Below, piece after piece: positions 11,365 to 24,392 of a stretch of 64,000 bases of DNA. The stretch covers positions 45,808,819-45,872,818 of the forward strand of contig NC_052513.1 in assembly GCF_014356525.2 (NCBI RefSeq), given 5' to 3'. The position numbers and the translations under genes were made by a program. The stretch comes from Nilaparvata lugens. Lineage: Eukaryota; Arthropoda; Insecta; Hemiptera; Delphacidae. The notes under the pieces are model-generated. The model worked only from the letters and a program-made list of their open reading frames with translations. It was not told the DNA's origin and did no database searches. Numbering within the stretch: the first letter of the stretch is position 1; every line of letters begins with the position of its first letter.

Positions 11365-11440
11365 AGTTATGTGGCAAAGAGGACCAGGAGTCCTAGGTCC
11401 GCCCTAATAAAGGCGAATGATCAATCAATCTATCTATACT
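11365..11440 (+). mobile_element. LINE 3'-end tail
   Basis: GTTATGTGGCAAAGAGGACC, then CCGCCCTAATAAAGGC, followed by an ATCA-rich simple repeat. The same tail occurs on the minus strand at 63152-63220 and a related one at 17792-17864. This is a non-LTR 3' terminus with a short reiterated end. Its body is replaced by pyrimidine-rich DNA. Confidence 0.65.
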
Positions 11441-11780
11441 TTTGCATTCTCTTATTTTCGTACATTTCTCTCCCACTATCTTATTTCTCTTCTTACCCTT
11501 CTATCACCCATTTTTTACTACACCTCTCTTCCTTCCGCTTCCATCGTTTCAAACAATTTTCCTCATTCTCAACCATCCTCTTCTTCTTTCTTATTTTCCT
11601 GTTACCCACTCTTTTCTTTATTTTTCTTATTCCGAAATTATCCATTTTTGTATTTGTTCATTCTTGAATCTTTTAGTCATCCAGGACATTTTCCCCTTCT
11701 TCATTTCAATTTTCTATGGTTTCCCTGACAATACTCCACCTCCTCCTGTCCTCTCCTTTGACACTCGTTCTTAGAAAACT
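11441..11780. repeat. Pyrimidine-rich low-complexity tract
   Basis: T/C-rich DNA (TTCTTCTTTCTTATTTTCC-like). Frames open on the plus strand are compositional only. Confidence 0.6.
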
Positions 11781-12297
11781 TCAGAATATTTTTGTGGAGT
11801 AAGAGGGAACACTAAAAAATCCCTTCTGGCAACACTATCTCCATCCCTTCTCAAAAATACCCCTTGTACCATTCTTCTCGAATTCAAAACACACAACGAA
11901 TCTTTTGCATTTCTTTTTCCTTGTAGAATGTCCTGGGAAAGGATTTTAAAATACAGATCACGATTAAGGTCTCCTGATGAAACGATAGCATAAATTTCGG
12001 TCTCGTATAAATTTTGTCCATTTTCAAGCTGTAAATCAATATGAAATGTCTGATATGTTGTGGTGTTCAGATTCGAATCCTCTACTGTTGTGATTTTCTG
12101 AGAAATTTATCAAATAGCAAGAAAAGAAATTATCATATTTCTATCGTCTCACTAGAAGTATTCAGGGAAGGATTGGAGTGAGAGAGAATAGATATTATTT
12201 AAACCATAAGATGAATGGGAAAAACTTCAAGCAGATCTAAGGGAATTTGGGAATAGTACATAAAGTTTGTTAAAACTATTAAAAGTAATGACTACTA

Positions 12298-13301
12298 GTC
12301 CAGTCAACGGAAGATTATACAGGGAGAAGTTTGGAACACAATTTTTGACCCCGCAGCTCTTTTAGGGATAGTAAGGGGGTAAACAAATCCAAAGTCCTCA
12401 GAACTTTTTTTTCGAAGCGTTGTTGTTGAGTACTAAGCCCTGAAAGTTCAAAAAATTGAAAGAAAAACTGTCTTTTCAAGCATTTCACACGTTTAAAAGT
12501 TGATATCTCGAAAAATAAAGAAGATATCAAAAAACTCTACTGAACAAAACTTGTAGGAAGCTTATCTAGCTTTATTTTTGTCCAGTTAGTCATGTCGCTG
12601 AAATGCATTGTTCTCAAGATACATGCGTATAAGCCAGAAACGGAAAAACGCAACTTTTAAACCACCCTCATCCCTTAAGCACAAGAATGAGGACTTTTGA
12701 TACGTATGTCCACCTTCTAACTAGTCCAAACAAAGCTGCGAAGTCAAATATTGTGTTTCAAACAATTCCTCCAAATTTCCTTATCAATTGATCTATTGTT
12801 GTTGAACTGAAGATTTTACACTTAACACTATAACGGCTGCAACAATCGTAGAGAGATGCGCAAAATAATGAAATAATACATGAAATTGAAGAGAATATGA
12901 TGCTCTATGAGCTCATGATTAGCACAGATTTTATTAATCAATCGTTGAAAAGTTATGAGGCCAAAAAATTAGAAAATCGGAGCCAGGAGGGTTTTCTTAA
13001 AAATGTTACACCTTCGAGAGCTCATATCTAGAAAACTATGAGAGATATGGAAAAATGTTACAGATGAAACTTGTAGGCTAATTTATAAGCTTTAATTTTG
13101 TACTTGATAAAATCTCCGAAAGCCGCATATTGTTCGAGATACATGCGAAAAATCGAAATATGGTACTTTCAAACCAACCTCACCCCTTAGCACAAGGAGG
13201 GGGTGTTTACCCCCTTACTATCCCTAAAAGAGCTGCGGGGTTAACACGTGTGTTTCAAACTTTTTCCTCTATACCTTTTTTTGAGCATTCGTTGTCTGGA
13301 C
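12298..13301. mobile_element. Nonautonomous DNA element with about 90-100 bp terminal inverted repeats, TA flanks
   Basis: The ends GTCCAGTCAACG (left) and CGTTGTCTGGAC (right) are inverted repeats. The matching inner blocks are CCCCGCAGCTCTTTTAGGG then ATAGTAAGGGGGTAAAC, and their reverse complement at about 13197-13240. TA dinucleotides at 12296-12297 and 13302-13303 fit a Tc1/mariner-type target duplication. Inside are two diverged direct modules (about 12490-12665 and 13018-13170), each with ACTTGTAGG, a TAGCTTTA/AAGCTTTA block and CGAGATACATGCG-like sequence. No transposase is present. Partial relatives lie at 2925-3075 and 4795-4870. Confidence 0.75.
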
Positions 13302-15082
13302 TATAATTTAATTTCACTGGAAATTTTCAATCATAATTTGCATAATGCATCTCTTTCAAGTTTAGAAATAGCAAACCTTCATTAGTGACTCCCACTCATC
13401 AACACTGTTGGATACATTTCATTCGTTATCCGGCACATCTCAATAATTCATTCAAATCAGAAATCAGAATCTTTATAATAAATTATGACATTCAAATAAT
13501 TATGTTATTCTTCAACTACTCCCAATCTGCATGAATAAGACATAAAAAATAACTCAGTTACTCATTGAGTAACTGAAGGAATTTCGTATCATCGCTCTAA
13601 AGAATAGTATCTACAACTAAGCAATAATATCCAATGCAGTTGGGTACTTGCAGTCGTTTCAACAGTTACTTATTCATTTATGAATCGGAAAACAAGTTCT
13701 AGTTTTTAGAACAAACGAGAAAAGTATGTTTCGGGCCAGCCAAATAAAAATTTATTGTCATGATTGGTAGTTTTCTGATCACAGAAGCTGAAAGTCAGCC
13801 ATTGGTCGAGTAAAGTCACCCCCACTGTGGCCGAAGAATTCAAGTATCAGCTAAGCATTCAAGTAAGGCGTGTCTAGGTCAATGGCATTATAGGCTATTT
13901 TCTATCAATGGGCCGACATTGATAATGATGTAACAACTGAAACTTGTTTCTCGGTCTCTTAAAATGGTTGTGAGAACTTCAGGTTTTATTATTCATATTA
14001 TACCTCTAGGCATCATTGAACCATTGTGATGAACAATTCACAACTATAAGAAGAGTTTAATAAGACAAATCAAATGGTATTTATAGTCTCATGATACTTT
14101 CCATAGTGTTATTATAATTATTATTTATTCCATTCATGAGACTATAACTGAATAAACATCGACACGTATTTTAGCCTTGATAACAACCAGAACAAGTTAC
14201 TCGTCATCTTTATCAATAGTTTGTGAAATTTTGCAAAGTTATTTCATTCAATATCAAAGCTACTATATAAAGTAACTCTATACAGTTTCTTTATACAGTA
14301 AGTGTATTCAGTATCACTTGACATTATTCCACTGTATCAACACACAGCTCAGTCTCGCGAGTGATATGGAAAAGTAGTGGTGTCCATGAACTGAACTCAG
14401 CGCAAACGAAAGCTTCAAAACAAACATCCATAATACGGCAGAAAGCTGAGCTTTTCAAAAACCTGAACACTCATCGTCGGTGTTGAGCATATTTAACGGT
14501 TAACAATTAAAATGGAAATGGAGTTTGGGAAGGTTTCGAGGGAATGAGGGGTTGTTTTGGAAAGGAGGGAGTGGTTTTTGGGGATGTGAGGAGGTATTTA
14601 GAGGGGGAAACAAAGGCGATCACAGTCCGGGATCAAATTACAAAAGGTGCTTATTGCTAGGCAACTTTGCTTATTGCTAGGCAACTTGTAATTGGGTTGC
14701 AGGCACTTGTTTGAAGTCAGCCGGTCATCAACTACAGCGAGTTGCTTCGGCATGCTCTGTGGAATTTCATTGGCTGGTATGGGTTTGGATAGATGTGAAA
14801 GAGTCGCATGCCATTCATTTAAATATAACTTGGAAAATTTGCATACTGTGTCGACAAGAGGTGTTTATTACATGCATTTGAAAGGGAATATAAGTTGGGA
14901 TGTCAATTTGTGAATAAGTAGTTTTCATTTTAAATCATTCATTTTTAAATAAATTATGAATATTATTCGAGATTATTCGAAATATGAATATTATGAGAAT
15001 TATTGTTCATTTGATAATCAGTCAAATGAATGATGACTTATTCATAAACAAGATTCAAATGAATAAAAAAAATTATTTTCAC
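13302..15082. other. Noncoding AT-rich stretch
   Basis: No gene recognised. A 20-bp direct duplication (TGCTTATTGCTAGGCAACTT) sits at 14648-14667 and 14668-14687. TATATAAAG at 14264 lacks a well-placed initiator, so I do not call a promoter. Confidence 0.5.
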
Positions 15083-15373
15083 TTTGGTTTGTGATTTTCA
15101 ACTTACGGATATTAATTCATAAGCAGTTGTGAAAGGATTCTATAAGAATAGTTCTCAGTTCTGACATGACTGTTCAACTACTTCAGAGGATGCAGCGTGC
15201 GCATAACTACTGTTTCCGCTTCATCTTCAACCTCAGACATGACGAACATGTGGCTGAATACTTTGACCGACTTGGACTCATGAAGCTACATGAATGAAGG
15301 TCATTCCATGCTGTTCTCCTTTTGAATGAAGTGTTGAAACTCAGACACCCAAGTACTTAGCTGAAGACTTTCT
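15083..15373 (+). repeat. Left copy of about 290-bp direct repeat (LINE ORF2 tail segment)
   Basis: From TTTGGTTTGTGATTTTC to AGCTGAAGACTTTC, this is nearly identical to 16951-17240. It carries part of a LINE tail (LQRMQRAHNYCFRFIFNLR, then AEYFDRLGLMKL) with a stop at TGA. It ends abruptly where the gypsy fragment begins. Confidence 0.85.
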
Positions 15374-16948
15374 GTTCCGATGAATGAAGTCAAACGGCTT
15401 AAAGATGCTGATATTATAGAAAATAGTCATTCTTCTTGGAGAGCTCAAGCATTTGTTACTTCAAGAGAGAACCAAAAGAAACGTATGGTGATTGACTATT
15501 CACAGACCATCAACAAATTCACGAATTTGGATGCCTATCCACTACCACTAATGGAAGAATTAGTCAATAAGGTAGCGCAATATAAAATATTCTCATCTAT
15601 TGACCTGAAATCTGCCTATCACCAGATACCAATCTTGCCTGAGGAAAGGCATTTCACCGCATTTGAAGTTGGACACAAACTGTATCAATTCAAAAGAATT
15701 CCGTTCGGAGTCACGAATGGAGTAGCTGCTTTCCAGAAAGTGATTGATCAAATAATAGAACAAGAAAATTTGACATCATGTTATGCCTATTTAGATGATA
15801 TTATTGTATGCGGAAGGACCCAAGAAGAACATGATGAAAATTTAGAAAATTTCTGGAGAGCAACAGAAAAATATGGCCTCACGATTAATGAAGAAAAGTG
15901 TAAAATATCTATGAAGAATTTAACCTTTCTGGGATTCGAAATTGGTCAGGGTATGATTAAGCCCGATCCAGATCGATTGAAACCACTCCTTGACTTACCA
16001 GCTCCAAAAAATCAGAAAGAATTGAAGCGTGTCCTTGGAATGCTTGCACACTACTCCAAATGGATAAAAGAATTTTCAAAAAAGATCCATCCACTTGTGC
16101 ATAATACTCACTTCCCGTTGAATGAAGAATGCAGAAATATATTTGAATCATTAAATAAAGAAATAGGATCTGCAGTTCTAGTACACATTGATGAAAAAGT
16201 CCCGTTCACTTTGGAAACTGATGCCTCAGATTACGCTATTGGAGCAGTATTAACACAGAATGAGAGACCAGTGGCGTTTTTCTCAAGAACTCTTTCCACA
16301 TCTGAAACTAGGCACTCTGCAGTGGAAAAAGAAGCTTATGCCATTGTGGAATCAATCAGGAAATGGCGACATTACTTACTTGGACGAGAATTTACACTTA
16401 TCACAGACCAGAAATCAGTTTCATTCATGTTTAGTAATAAACAAACCAGCAAGATTAAGAATGACAAAATCCAACGATGGCGCCTTGAATTGTCAGAATA
16501 TAAGTTCAATATAATTTATAGAGTTGGAAAAGAGAATATACCAGCAGATACACTATCAAGAGTCTGTGCCACTGTTGGATGCCATACAGATATAAAGAAA
16601 CTGATAAAAATTCATGAGGACCTGTGTCACCCAGGAGTTACTCGACTCCATCATTGGACCAAAACAAAGAACTTACCATATTCAATAGATGATGTAAAAG
16701 AAGTATGTTCCAAATGTATTACATGTTCTGAAATGAAACCACGCTATGCCAAAGGAACTGGCCGCCTTATCAAAGCAACTCGACCATTTGAACGTCTTAA
16801 TATGGATTTCAAAGGCCCACTACAATCAAGTTCAAGGAACAAGTATATTTTAGTTCTTATAGACGAATATTCCAGATTCCCATTTGCCTTCCCCTGTCTG
16901 ACATGACTACTAATACAGTAATAAAACACCTTACATCACTATTCTCTC
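15374..16948 (+). pseudogene. Ty3/gypsy pol fragment: RT, RNase H, integrase N-terminus
   Basis: One frame (15380-16906, 508 residues) stays open. Reverse transcriptase comes first, with FSSIDLKSAYHQIP, then FKRIPFGVTN and the catalytic YLDDIIV at about residues 137-143. RNase H follows, with LETDASDYAIGAVL, then EKEAYAIVES and ENIPADTLSR. Next is the integrase zinc-binding H-H-C-C segment (HEDLCHPGVTRLHH to CSKCITC) and the start of the core (NMDFKGPL). A one-base frameshift just before 16906 ends the frame; about 40 bp later it joins LINE sequence. Protease, gag, the rest of integrase and LTRs are absent. The open frame suggests fairly recent capture. Confidence 0.9.
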
Positions 16949-17864
16949 TTTGGTTTGTGATTTTCAACTTACGGATATTAATTCATAAGCAGTTGTGAAA
17001 GGATTCTATAAGAATAGTTCTCAGTTCTGACATGACTGTTCAACTACTTCAGAGGATGCAGCGTGCGCATAACTACTGTTTCCGCTTCATCTTCAACCTC
17101 AGACATGACGAACATGTGGCTGAATACTTTGACCGACTTGGACTCATGAAGCTACATGAATGAAGGTCATTCCATGCTGTTCTCCTTTTGCATAAAGTGT
17201 TGAAACTCAGACACCCAAGTACTTAGCTGAAGACTTTCACTTCTTGAGTGACATTGGTCGGGGTGGTACCCGACATGGTCCCCATCTGCTGGCTGTCCCA
17301 ATTCATAGGACAGTCATGTTCAACAAGTCCTTTCTTGTGACAGCTTGTGGATTGTGGAACACATTGCCTGTTGAGCTGAGGCGAATTGAGGAACCTCGTC
17401 GGTTTGGCGCGGCTGTTTTCAGGTGGATCAGGGGTGGTGTGGGTGGCTGGACCTAGCTCATGGTTCATTGGCCAGTTTTTCTTTCTTTTTCTCAAAACAA
17501 TTAAATATTTATTATTTCTCTTTCTTCCTCTTCTTCTTCTTTTTCTTCTTCTTTTTCTACTTCTATTTCTTCTTTTGTAACATTGTATTATTTTTCAGTT
17601 TTTATTATTTAATTTCTATTCATATCTTAATTATAATTTGAGTTTTGTTATTATTTTTTTCTCCATTGATTATTTGTATTTCAATAGTGTTTATTTACCT
17701 TGTTTGTATATATTGTATATATATTTTTTTCCTTAATTTGATTTGTTTAATCTAGCAATTATTTAGCGTTGTATTGGAGGGTTGAGTGTAAGAGAGGCTG
17801 TGCCCTAACTCCGCCCTCCTAGGAAAAAATAAAGGCAGCCATTCTATTCTATTCTATTCTATTG
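16949..17864 (+). mobile_element. LINE ORF2 C-terminus and 3' tail (right direct-repeat copy plus continuation)
   Basis: 16951-17240 repeats the left copy. The reading continues at 17244-17456 as GRGGTRHGPHLLAVPIHR, then FNKSFLVTACGLWNTLPVEL, a conserved post-RT domain of insect Jockey-like LINEs that ends before a T/C-rich 3' UTR (17475-17580). The terminus is TAACTCCGCCCT, an AATAAAGGC signal, then ATTCT repeats (17841-17864). A TAG upstream at 17224 and a frameshift make ORF2 defective. Confidence 0.8.
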
Positions 17865-18600
17865 TGAGAACAGCTTAATAATATATTTTAATTTCCCATG
17901 AACTCATTCAGGTCGAATCAATTCAAGTATCCAAGCCGAAATCTAACTGAACTCCCCAATTACTAATCTAATAAGAACTTACAAAATCATAATCTAATGT
18001 GAATTGACGCCTTGAAGCACATTTTCTGATCGCATTCATTCAAATTCCATCAGTGAGCGACAAAACATTGAACTAATCTCATTTCACAGGATGCGTTCGA
18101 ACAAAGAAGATGGGAAACAAAGTTTGAGGCGCAGCGCTTCCGATCTGAAGATGTTCATCAAAAAGTCCCAAATTTAATTTGAATATTCAAAAGTTGTAAT
18201 TCGAATGTAAATCACATTCAATCCTTCTGGAACGGTGTTTGTGAGAGATCATCATAAATTAAAAAAAGCTGATTGTTCACTGCAATTCTCGATTATCCAC
18301 TTCGGGGAGATAATATTAATTTTTCAATAAATTTTTCCCATGGAATAATTGATTGTTCAACTATTTTCCAAGAAAAATGTGTAGAGAATTTCTCTGTTTC
18401 TCATAAACTCTACATATGATTCTTGAAAGAATTTTTCTGTATCGCTTGAACTCTACAACATAATATTACTAGCAGGTAACCCGTGCTCCGCAAGGGTCTA
18501 ATTAAAAACTTGAAAATATGACGTAATACAATCTGGATGAATTGAAAAATAGGCCTATAACCATCCGTGGTGATTTTAGAATCTATAGGCAAATTTCAAG
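17865..18600. other. Noncoding AT-rich stretch
   Basis: No gene. 18468-18510 (ACTAGCAGGTAACCCGTGC, then TCCGCAAGGG) resembles the ends of a common insect interspersed repeat and adjoins the foldback. Confidence 0.45.
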
Positions 18601-19232
18601 TTAAGGCTGTGCGAGTGTTAAAAATAAATTTTTTACTTGTGATATTTTCAAAGTTTTTCAATTTGTATATCATCAAGCTATCAAAATGAAAAAGTTTTCT
18701 CAGGAAAACATTTTTTTCCGATCATTACTTTTTGAGATATGAGCGACTGAAGTTTGGATTTTTGGGACAGAACATTTCAAATTCGGTTCGATATAAATTT
18801 ATGAGATTCAGAGGATGGATTCTTCATAGTATTGTTGATCTATAAAAACAAAAGTTCTCTGAAAATATCAATGTTTGGAAAAGTTATTCAATTTACCAAA
18901 AATAGCTCAACTAAAAGTTATTTTTGGTTATTTTTAGTGAATTGTTTAACTATCTCAAAAATTGATATTTTCAGAATATTTTTGTTCTACTAGATCAAAA
19001 ATACTATGAAAAATCTATCCACTGAATCTCATGGATTTATCTCTTACCGAATTTGAAATGTTCTGTCCCAAAAATATAACTGTAGGCGCTCATAACACAA
19101 AAAGTAATGATCAGAAAAAAATTTTTCCCTGAGAAAACGTTTTCATATTGATAGCTTGATGATATACAAATCAAAAAACTTTGAAAAATATCAGGAGAAG
19201 AAAGTTTATTTTTAGCCTTTGCACAGCCTTAA
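18601..19232. mobile_element. Foldback element bounded by TTAA
   Basis: The left end TTAAGGCTGTGC (18601) and right end GCACAGCCTTAA (to 19232) are inverted. Matching continues inward through TAAAAATAAA, CAAAGTTTTT, TATCATCAAGCTATCA, ATGAGATTCAG and other blocks, giving arms of about 300 bp with a centre near 18905. TTAA at both ends suggests a TTAA target preference. No transposase is encoded. Confidence 0.8.
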
Positions 19233-22200
19233 TCAGTTCAGACGTGATGATGCGTCATTTCTATCCCCTACATGTTCAAGCCGATTCTTTACTATATTAT
19301 GTTGTTAGAGATTATCACAATCGCTACAGCTGCTACAGTAATATTATTATGTTTCTTTGGCCTGTGATCTGTATTATGTCCTGTAACATCTTCTCAGTAT
19401 CATTGATACATGATCTGCCAGTACTTGTATCAAAACACTGCTACACATTGATACCAACTTATCAATTTCTCTATGAGCTTCCTTTATATACAAACTCATT
19501 CTACAACAATGTATGCCGCATGAAATTTCAATTCCCATGAATGAAATCTGAACATTAATTATGGAGAATCTAGAAGGATAATTCAAATTTGGGCTTCGGA
19601 GTGATCAAGATTTGATATTTTTAGAATCTTTGTGCAAAATTTGGAGATCTAAATCATTCCCGTTTTTTCCGGTTTGTAATCCATAAGTTGACAGACAAAC
19701 AAACAAGCAAACACAACCCTACTCTCTCTTATGATATAGATGATTCTTATTCTCTGAAAGGGTCCAACACTACCATATCAATGGAATGTTCAGTAATTCT
19801 CCATCCAATAATCATCAACATTTGCAGTAATCATTCCAATGAAGAATATAGTATCCGACTCTATGTAAGACTACAGGTGTTCATCTACATGTGTTATCTC
19901 ACCTACTGACACCACTGCTATGAATGGATAAATGAATAATCATTTTGAATTGTGAGAGTTCTAGAAAATATCCAAGGACAACATTCAAGAGATGTGGTAC
20001 ATTCTTGATCAAATCCAACAACTAGGCTATGGCAACAAGTCTTACAAAATAAAGCAAAACGCATTTCAGTAATGTGTAACAATAAAGAGATTGAGGTATA
20101 ACACAGATGAACAAGGAAGTTATTGGCTCAACCTGCTCCCTCGACAAGAAATTCGTGAAGAACAACCGATATAATAAGAGAAAAGGGAGTTCCAAGATGA
20201 TGCCCGTTTTACAAAATGTACTTTGAATATAAACTTGTACTGCACAGAGATCCAGGCTTTACATTGGTGATCCTGCTGATACAGTGTTGAAGCCAACTTC
20301 AACTTCTAGCGATAATATATTAGAGCAAGATAATACACTAGAAGGCATTGGAGTTGAATTCTGTTGAATAAGTAAAGCCAGGCTTACAATATCATACTCT
20401 GCGTAAACGTTGGGCAGTCTTATTACGCATACGTCGACTGAAAAACGTAACATGTTACGTCCAAAGTAGCCGAGCTTAGGGGTTGTTTGGCTTTCTGAGA
20501 CTTGTCTGCCCTGTTTGAAACCCTTCGTTTAAACACTTTCGCGCACCCTGACACGAGCGCGCAAATCCTCTTTCATCCCTCGGGTCCAAAGTCCTTCTTT
20601 CAACACCCCTTATTTCTGACCCTTACCTCTTAATCCCTCTTCCACCTTAATACTCAAGGCTCCGGCTCAATTAACATTTTCCTATTGTTTCGCCGAGTAA
20701 TCCTAGCAGCTACTCACCAAGAATTTCATATTATATTCAAGGCGAAAAATAAGTGCAACTGCTGCTGGATTAGTTTGTTCTTCTCAGCAGTGCTCTGTTT
20801 TAATGTGCAATGGCCCCGTGTTAATCATATCAACAACTAAGACTGGCCAAATGTTGCGATAACGAGAATTTCTGAGAGGGAGTTTGAGCTGATAAACCCA
20901 TATGCTACATCAGGGAGTATGAATTATTTTAAAGGGTCAGAATCCTCCAACTTCACATTTTTCCAAAGATTTCAATTTGATGATCAACTATGATGGTATA
21001 AGGAAGATAATTCAAATACTCGGACCATATTATTTCTCCATTATCTCTCCTAGAGACTTTTGCTTAAAAATGTTGTTGTTCATAATAATTTATTACTCAT
21101 TTACTTGGAAGGTATTGTTTCTAAAAGTCATTGACTGGTCACTGTTTTCAATATAATTATGATGTAATTCCTTCAAATTGAGACATTTGAATTCTCCTCA
21201 AGTGATTAATAATAATTTCAAATAATAAGTTTTGATATTTTCTTTAATATTTTTTTCAATTATATTTCATTATCTTATATTTAATGAGCTTTAATGAAGT
21301 ATGCATTTTCATTTGGGGACGAAATTCACTGTGATTTGAAGAGGATTCCCCAATTTTTTTAATAATTTGGGAAAAACTAGAGCGGTTAGTAGGATAGGCC
21401 TACACTTGAACTGGCGAACTGATTGCGTAAAATGAGAACATAAACATGTTAACACCATCATTCCATTAACAATAAATGGAAGATTCCCAGCTGTATAGAC
21501 CGTCTCATAAGATTGATAATTAATAATTGTCATCATGTTAGTTTTTTTAGTACCTCGCTATACAAATAAACAAGAAAAAACAATATATTCATAAAGAGCT
21601 AATAGTTCTGTAGATTCATCTATATTGAACTACCCAATTCCCCCGGAATGAATTTATTCCAGATAACTTGTCGGAGCAAAGGGGGAGCAAATGTGATATA
21701 AATGAGCAGACAAACAATCAGTCTCATCTTCTTTGAACTTGATTCAAATTTAAGCCTCCATGTTTATTCAATTTTCAAGAAGGCGAATTGGAGCGTCGAG
21801 TTTCTGGGTTATGAATCATCAAGATATTTGATGACAAAGAAAAAGTAAATATCAAGGGTTGAGACAAGAATCTTGGTGTTTGATTCTTCATTCCACTTCA
21901 TACTTCTACTCGAGCATATGATGATGGCAAATAATGACTCGAACTGTACTCACCATTTAACTCTACTCCACTCCACTCTCAATCTATCTATCGTTCTCCA
22001 GTAGGAATGAGACCTAGAAAATCAGTGGAACAAAGACAGCCAATCAGATAAGTTATAGAATCAGAAGGTCTGAGATCACCCTCTCTACGCAAATGTCAGA
22101 TGAAGATATGTATGATCAAATAAAAGTCCACAAAGCCACTGTCACTGGAACGTCTCTACAACTTCATCTTGAGTGAGTCTTCAAGAAGTCAAAGATGATT

Positions 22201-24241
22201 CTCTGTATAAATAATTCCAAAGGGGTAAGTGAGCCTGTAGTATGTAAAGATATGAATATGCAAATATAAGCCTACAATTCAGAGACCACCTCTGCTTCAT
22301 CTTGAAGGAGTCATATTCAATGCAAATATGATTTTATGAAATACCGGAGACAAGTGGGTGCGTAGTATGTAATTTGTCAACATACTTGAGATGTGGGCCT
22401 ACTTTAAAGGAACTTTGGTTGTTTCAATTGTTCGATGTGAACACTGAACAGTCAGTATACAGTGAATTTCATTTGAACAGTAAATAAAGACGATTCAAAC
22501 ACTTCTTGCACATTAAAAATTAAAAACGATTCAATATTTATCAAGACTAATTTATCAAACCTTTCTTTATCTGATTCATTTACAAACTTCAAAATCAGAT
22601 GTGAAAAGTCATTTTTCGATTCATATTTTCACAAATAACTCATAACTATTTAGATTTTTTTTAATTTTGGGGGAATATTTATTCAAAAAAAGTTTTCATT
22701 AGAATTAAGAATTTCATGAGAATCTATTCCAGAGGATAGAATTATAAGGATGAGGATGACTAATCTAAGACTACACTAAATCATTCCATACATCTTCTCC
22801 AAGTTCAATACTCGGTTGAATATTCGCCAAGTAGCATCTCTTAATAGTTCTAGTTAGATCATCAATTATGGATATCCCAGCCTTTGTACGAGCGTACATT
22901 CATTTGCCACCCTTCCCTCCACACAGCGCTATATCCCTTGATCATCATCCCATACCAGTAAACAACTTTGAACCACGACTTGGGGTTTGAACTGGCTGGC
23001 AATCTCCAAGACGTAATTATTCAAAGACCGTTACCAGCCACCGATAGTTGAAAAGGATGATTTGCAGGTCTTGGTGTGGAAACAGGGTTTGTTGCCAGGG
23101 TTTATCTATCCAATCCACCGTTACAAGATCTGGGTTATCTGAATGTGTCGGTCCAGAACATCTTCGAGTGTGAGTTTGGACCTACGTAATCGCTTCGCGT
23201 AGGCTATTCTCCGCCATCCCACACCAAACTTCTTCAAAACTTCAACAATAACTCCTTCTCAAGTTTGGCCCCCAAACCCAGTCGAATAAAACGGGTTTGG
23301 TTTCCGATTAAATGCACATTTGTCATCCTTGCAAGTCCGAGAACGCCGGCAAGAAAGTGAGGATATCAGGTCGGAGGATCGCCTTGATCACCCTCAGTGT
23401 GCTCCTTAACACTTGCTTGCACCCGAGAGATTTCCACCGGGAAATTATCGATGACCCTATCTTAAGAAGATTCCGCGGTTGAGCTAAATGAGCCGAAATG
23501 ATCATTAATTTCGATTCCAATGATTGAGTCGGGGCGGCTAATTACAGAACGCGAATATTAGGGAGATGCTAATATCTGGAATCTCAAATCGCGGGAGAAA
23601 CGCGCGCGAAAACGAGCAATTGCGCGGGAAAAGGGGTAAAAGCGGTAAAAGACCAGGAAAGGGTGCAAGAGCGCGGGAAGCAGAGGGGGTGTAGAAGAGC
23701 GGCAAAATACACTCTTGCCAACTTCTTATATATAACCGCCTGGACTTAAAATGTCACCCAACCAACTGAGAATATCTTGTGGGATCATTGAAGCATACCG
23801 CTCGACTCGCTCAAGAGGAACTCCACCTTCTTTGCAATCTTCAATCTTTTCGGATGAAATTTGTGAGGCGGCTTCCTCAATTAGGTGCGATTGCGTCGTC
23901 GTAATTTTTCAAGATATTGCAGAGAAAAAAAAACTTCATTCCAAGTTGTGAGATGAGTCATTTTTATTTTTTTAACTACATGCACAATCAATATGATTTG
24001 AATAAATTATTGATTAATGTCCTCTTCATCTCCTTCTGGCTTCCACGGTATAGGCATAATTGCTTGTTCCGATCTTCGAAATAGCCTTTTGAAAATTGAA
24101 ATATTATAATTGAGATTCACTTTTAGAATCATATCCAGTTCTGAGACCACCTTTTCCTTTGTCTCTCAACGTCTCTCCTACCTGCTGGTTTTTAATTGAG
24201 AGTTTACAGAGGGATTCTACCGGTTGTCCATTAGTAAATAA
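19233..24241. other. Noncoding; two GC-richer islands
   Basis: No gene recognised in 5 kb. 20440-20860 and 22860-23750 are richer in GC and CpG than their surroundings (for example GCGCGGGAAAAGGGGTAAAAG at about 23620) and lack reading frames or repeats I can name; they may be regulatory. The remainder is AT-rich. Confidence 0.5.
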
Positions 24242-24312
24242 TATATGAATATGAATAATGAATATGAATATGAATAATATATATGAATAATTATGTATAT
24301 ATATGAATAATG
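24242..24312. repeat. TATGAA-type microsatellite
   Basis: Imperfect ATATGAATATGAATAATG repeats, directly before the 34-bp minisatellite. Confidence 0.75.
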
Positions 24313-24392
24313 ATTCCACTTTTAGTCAGGAAATGGGTAGTTATGATTATTTATTGCAACATCAAATAGTCCATTCACTATATACATAGATG

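Noticed and set aside
10766..11774. Several Phe/Leu/Ser-rich plus-strand frames resembling membrane proteins
   Set aside because: They come from a pyrimidine-rich tract; no start context, splice sites or family motifs.
13986..14312. Possible core promoter (TATATAAAG at 14264)
   Set aside because: The nearest TCAGT is 46 bp away and no exon or donor follows convincingly.
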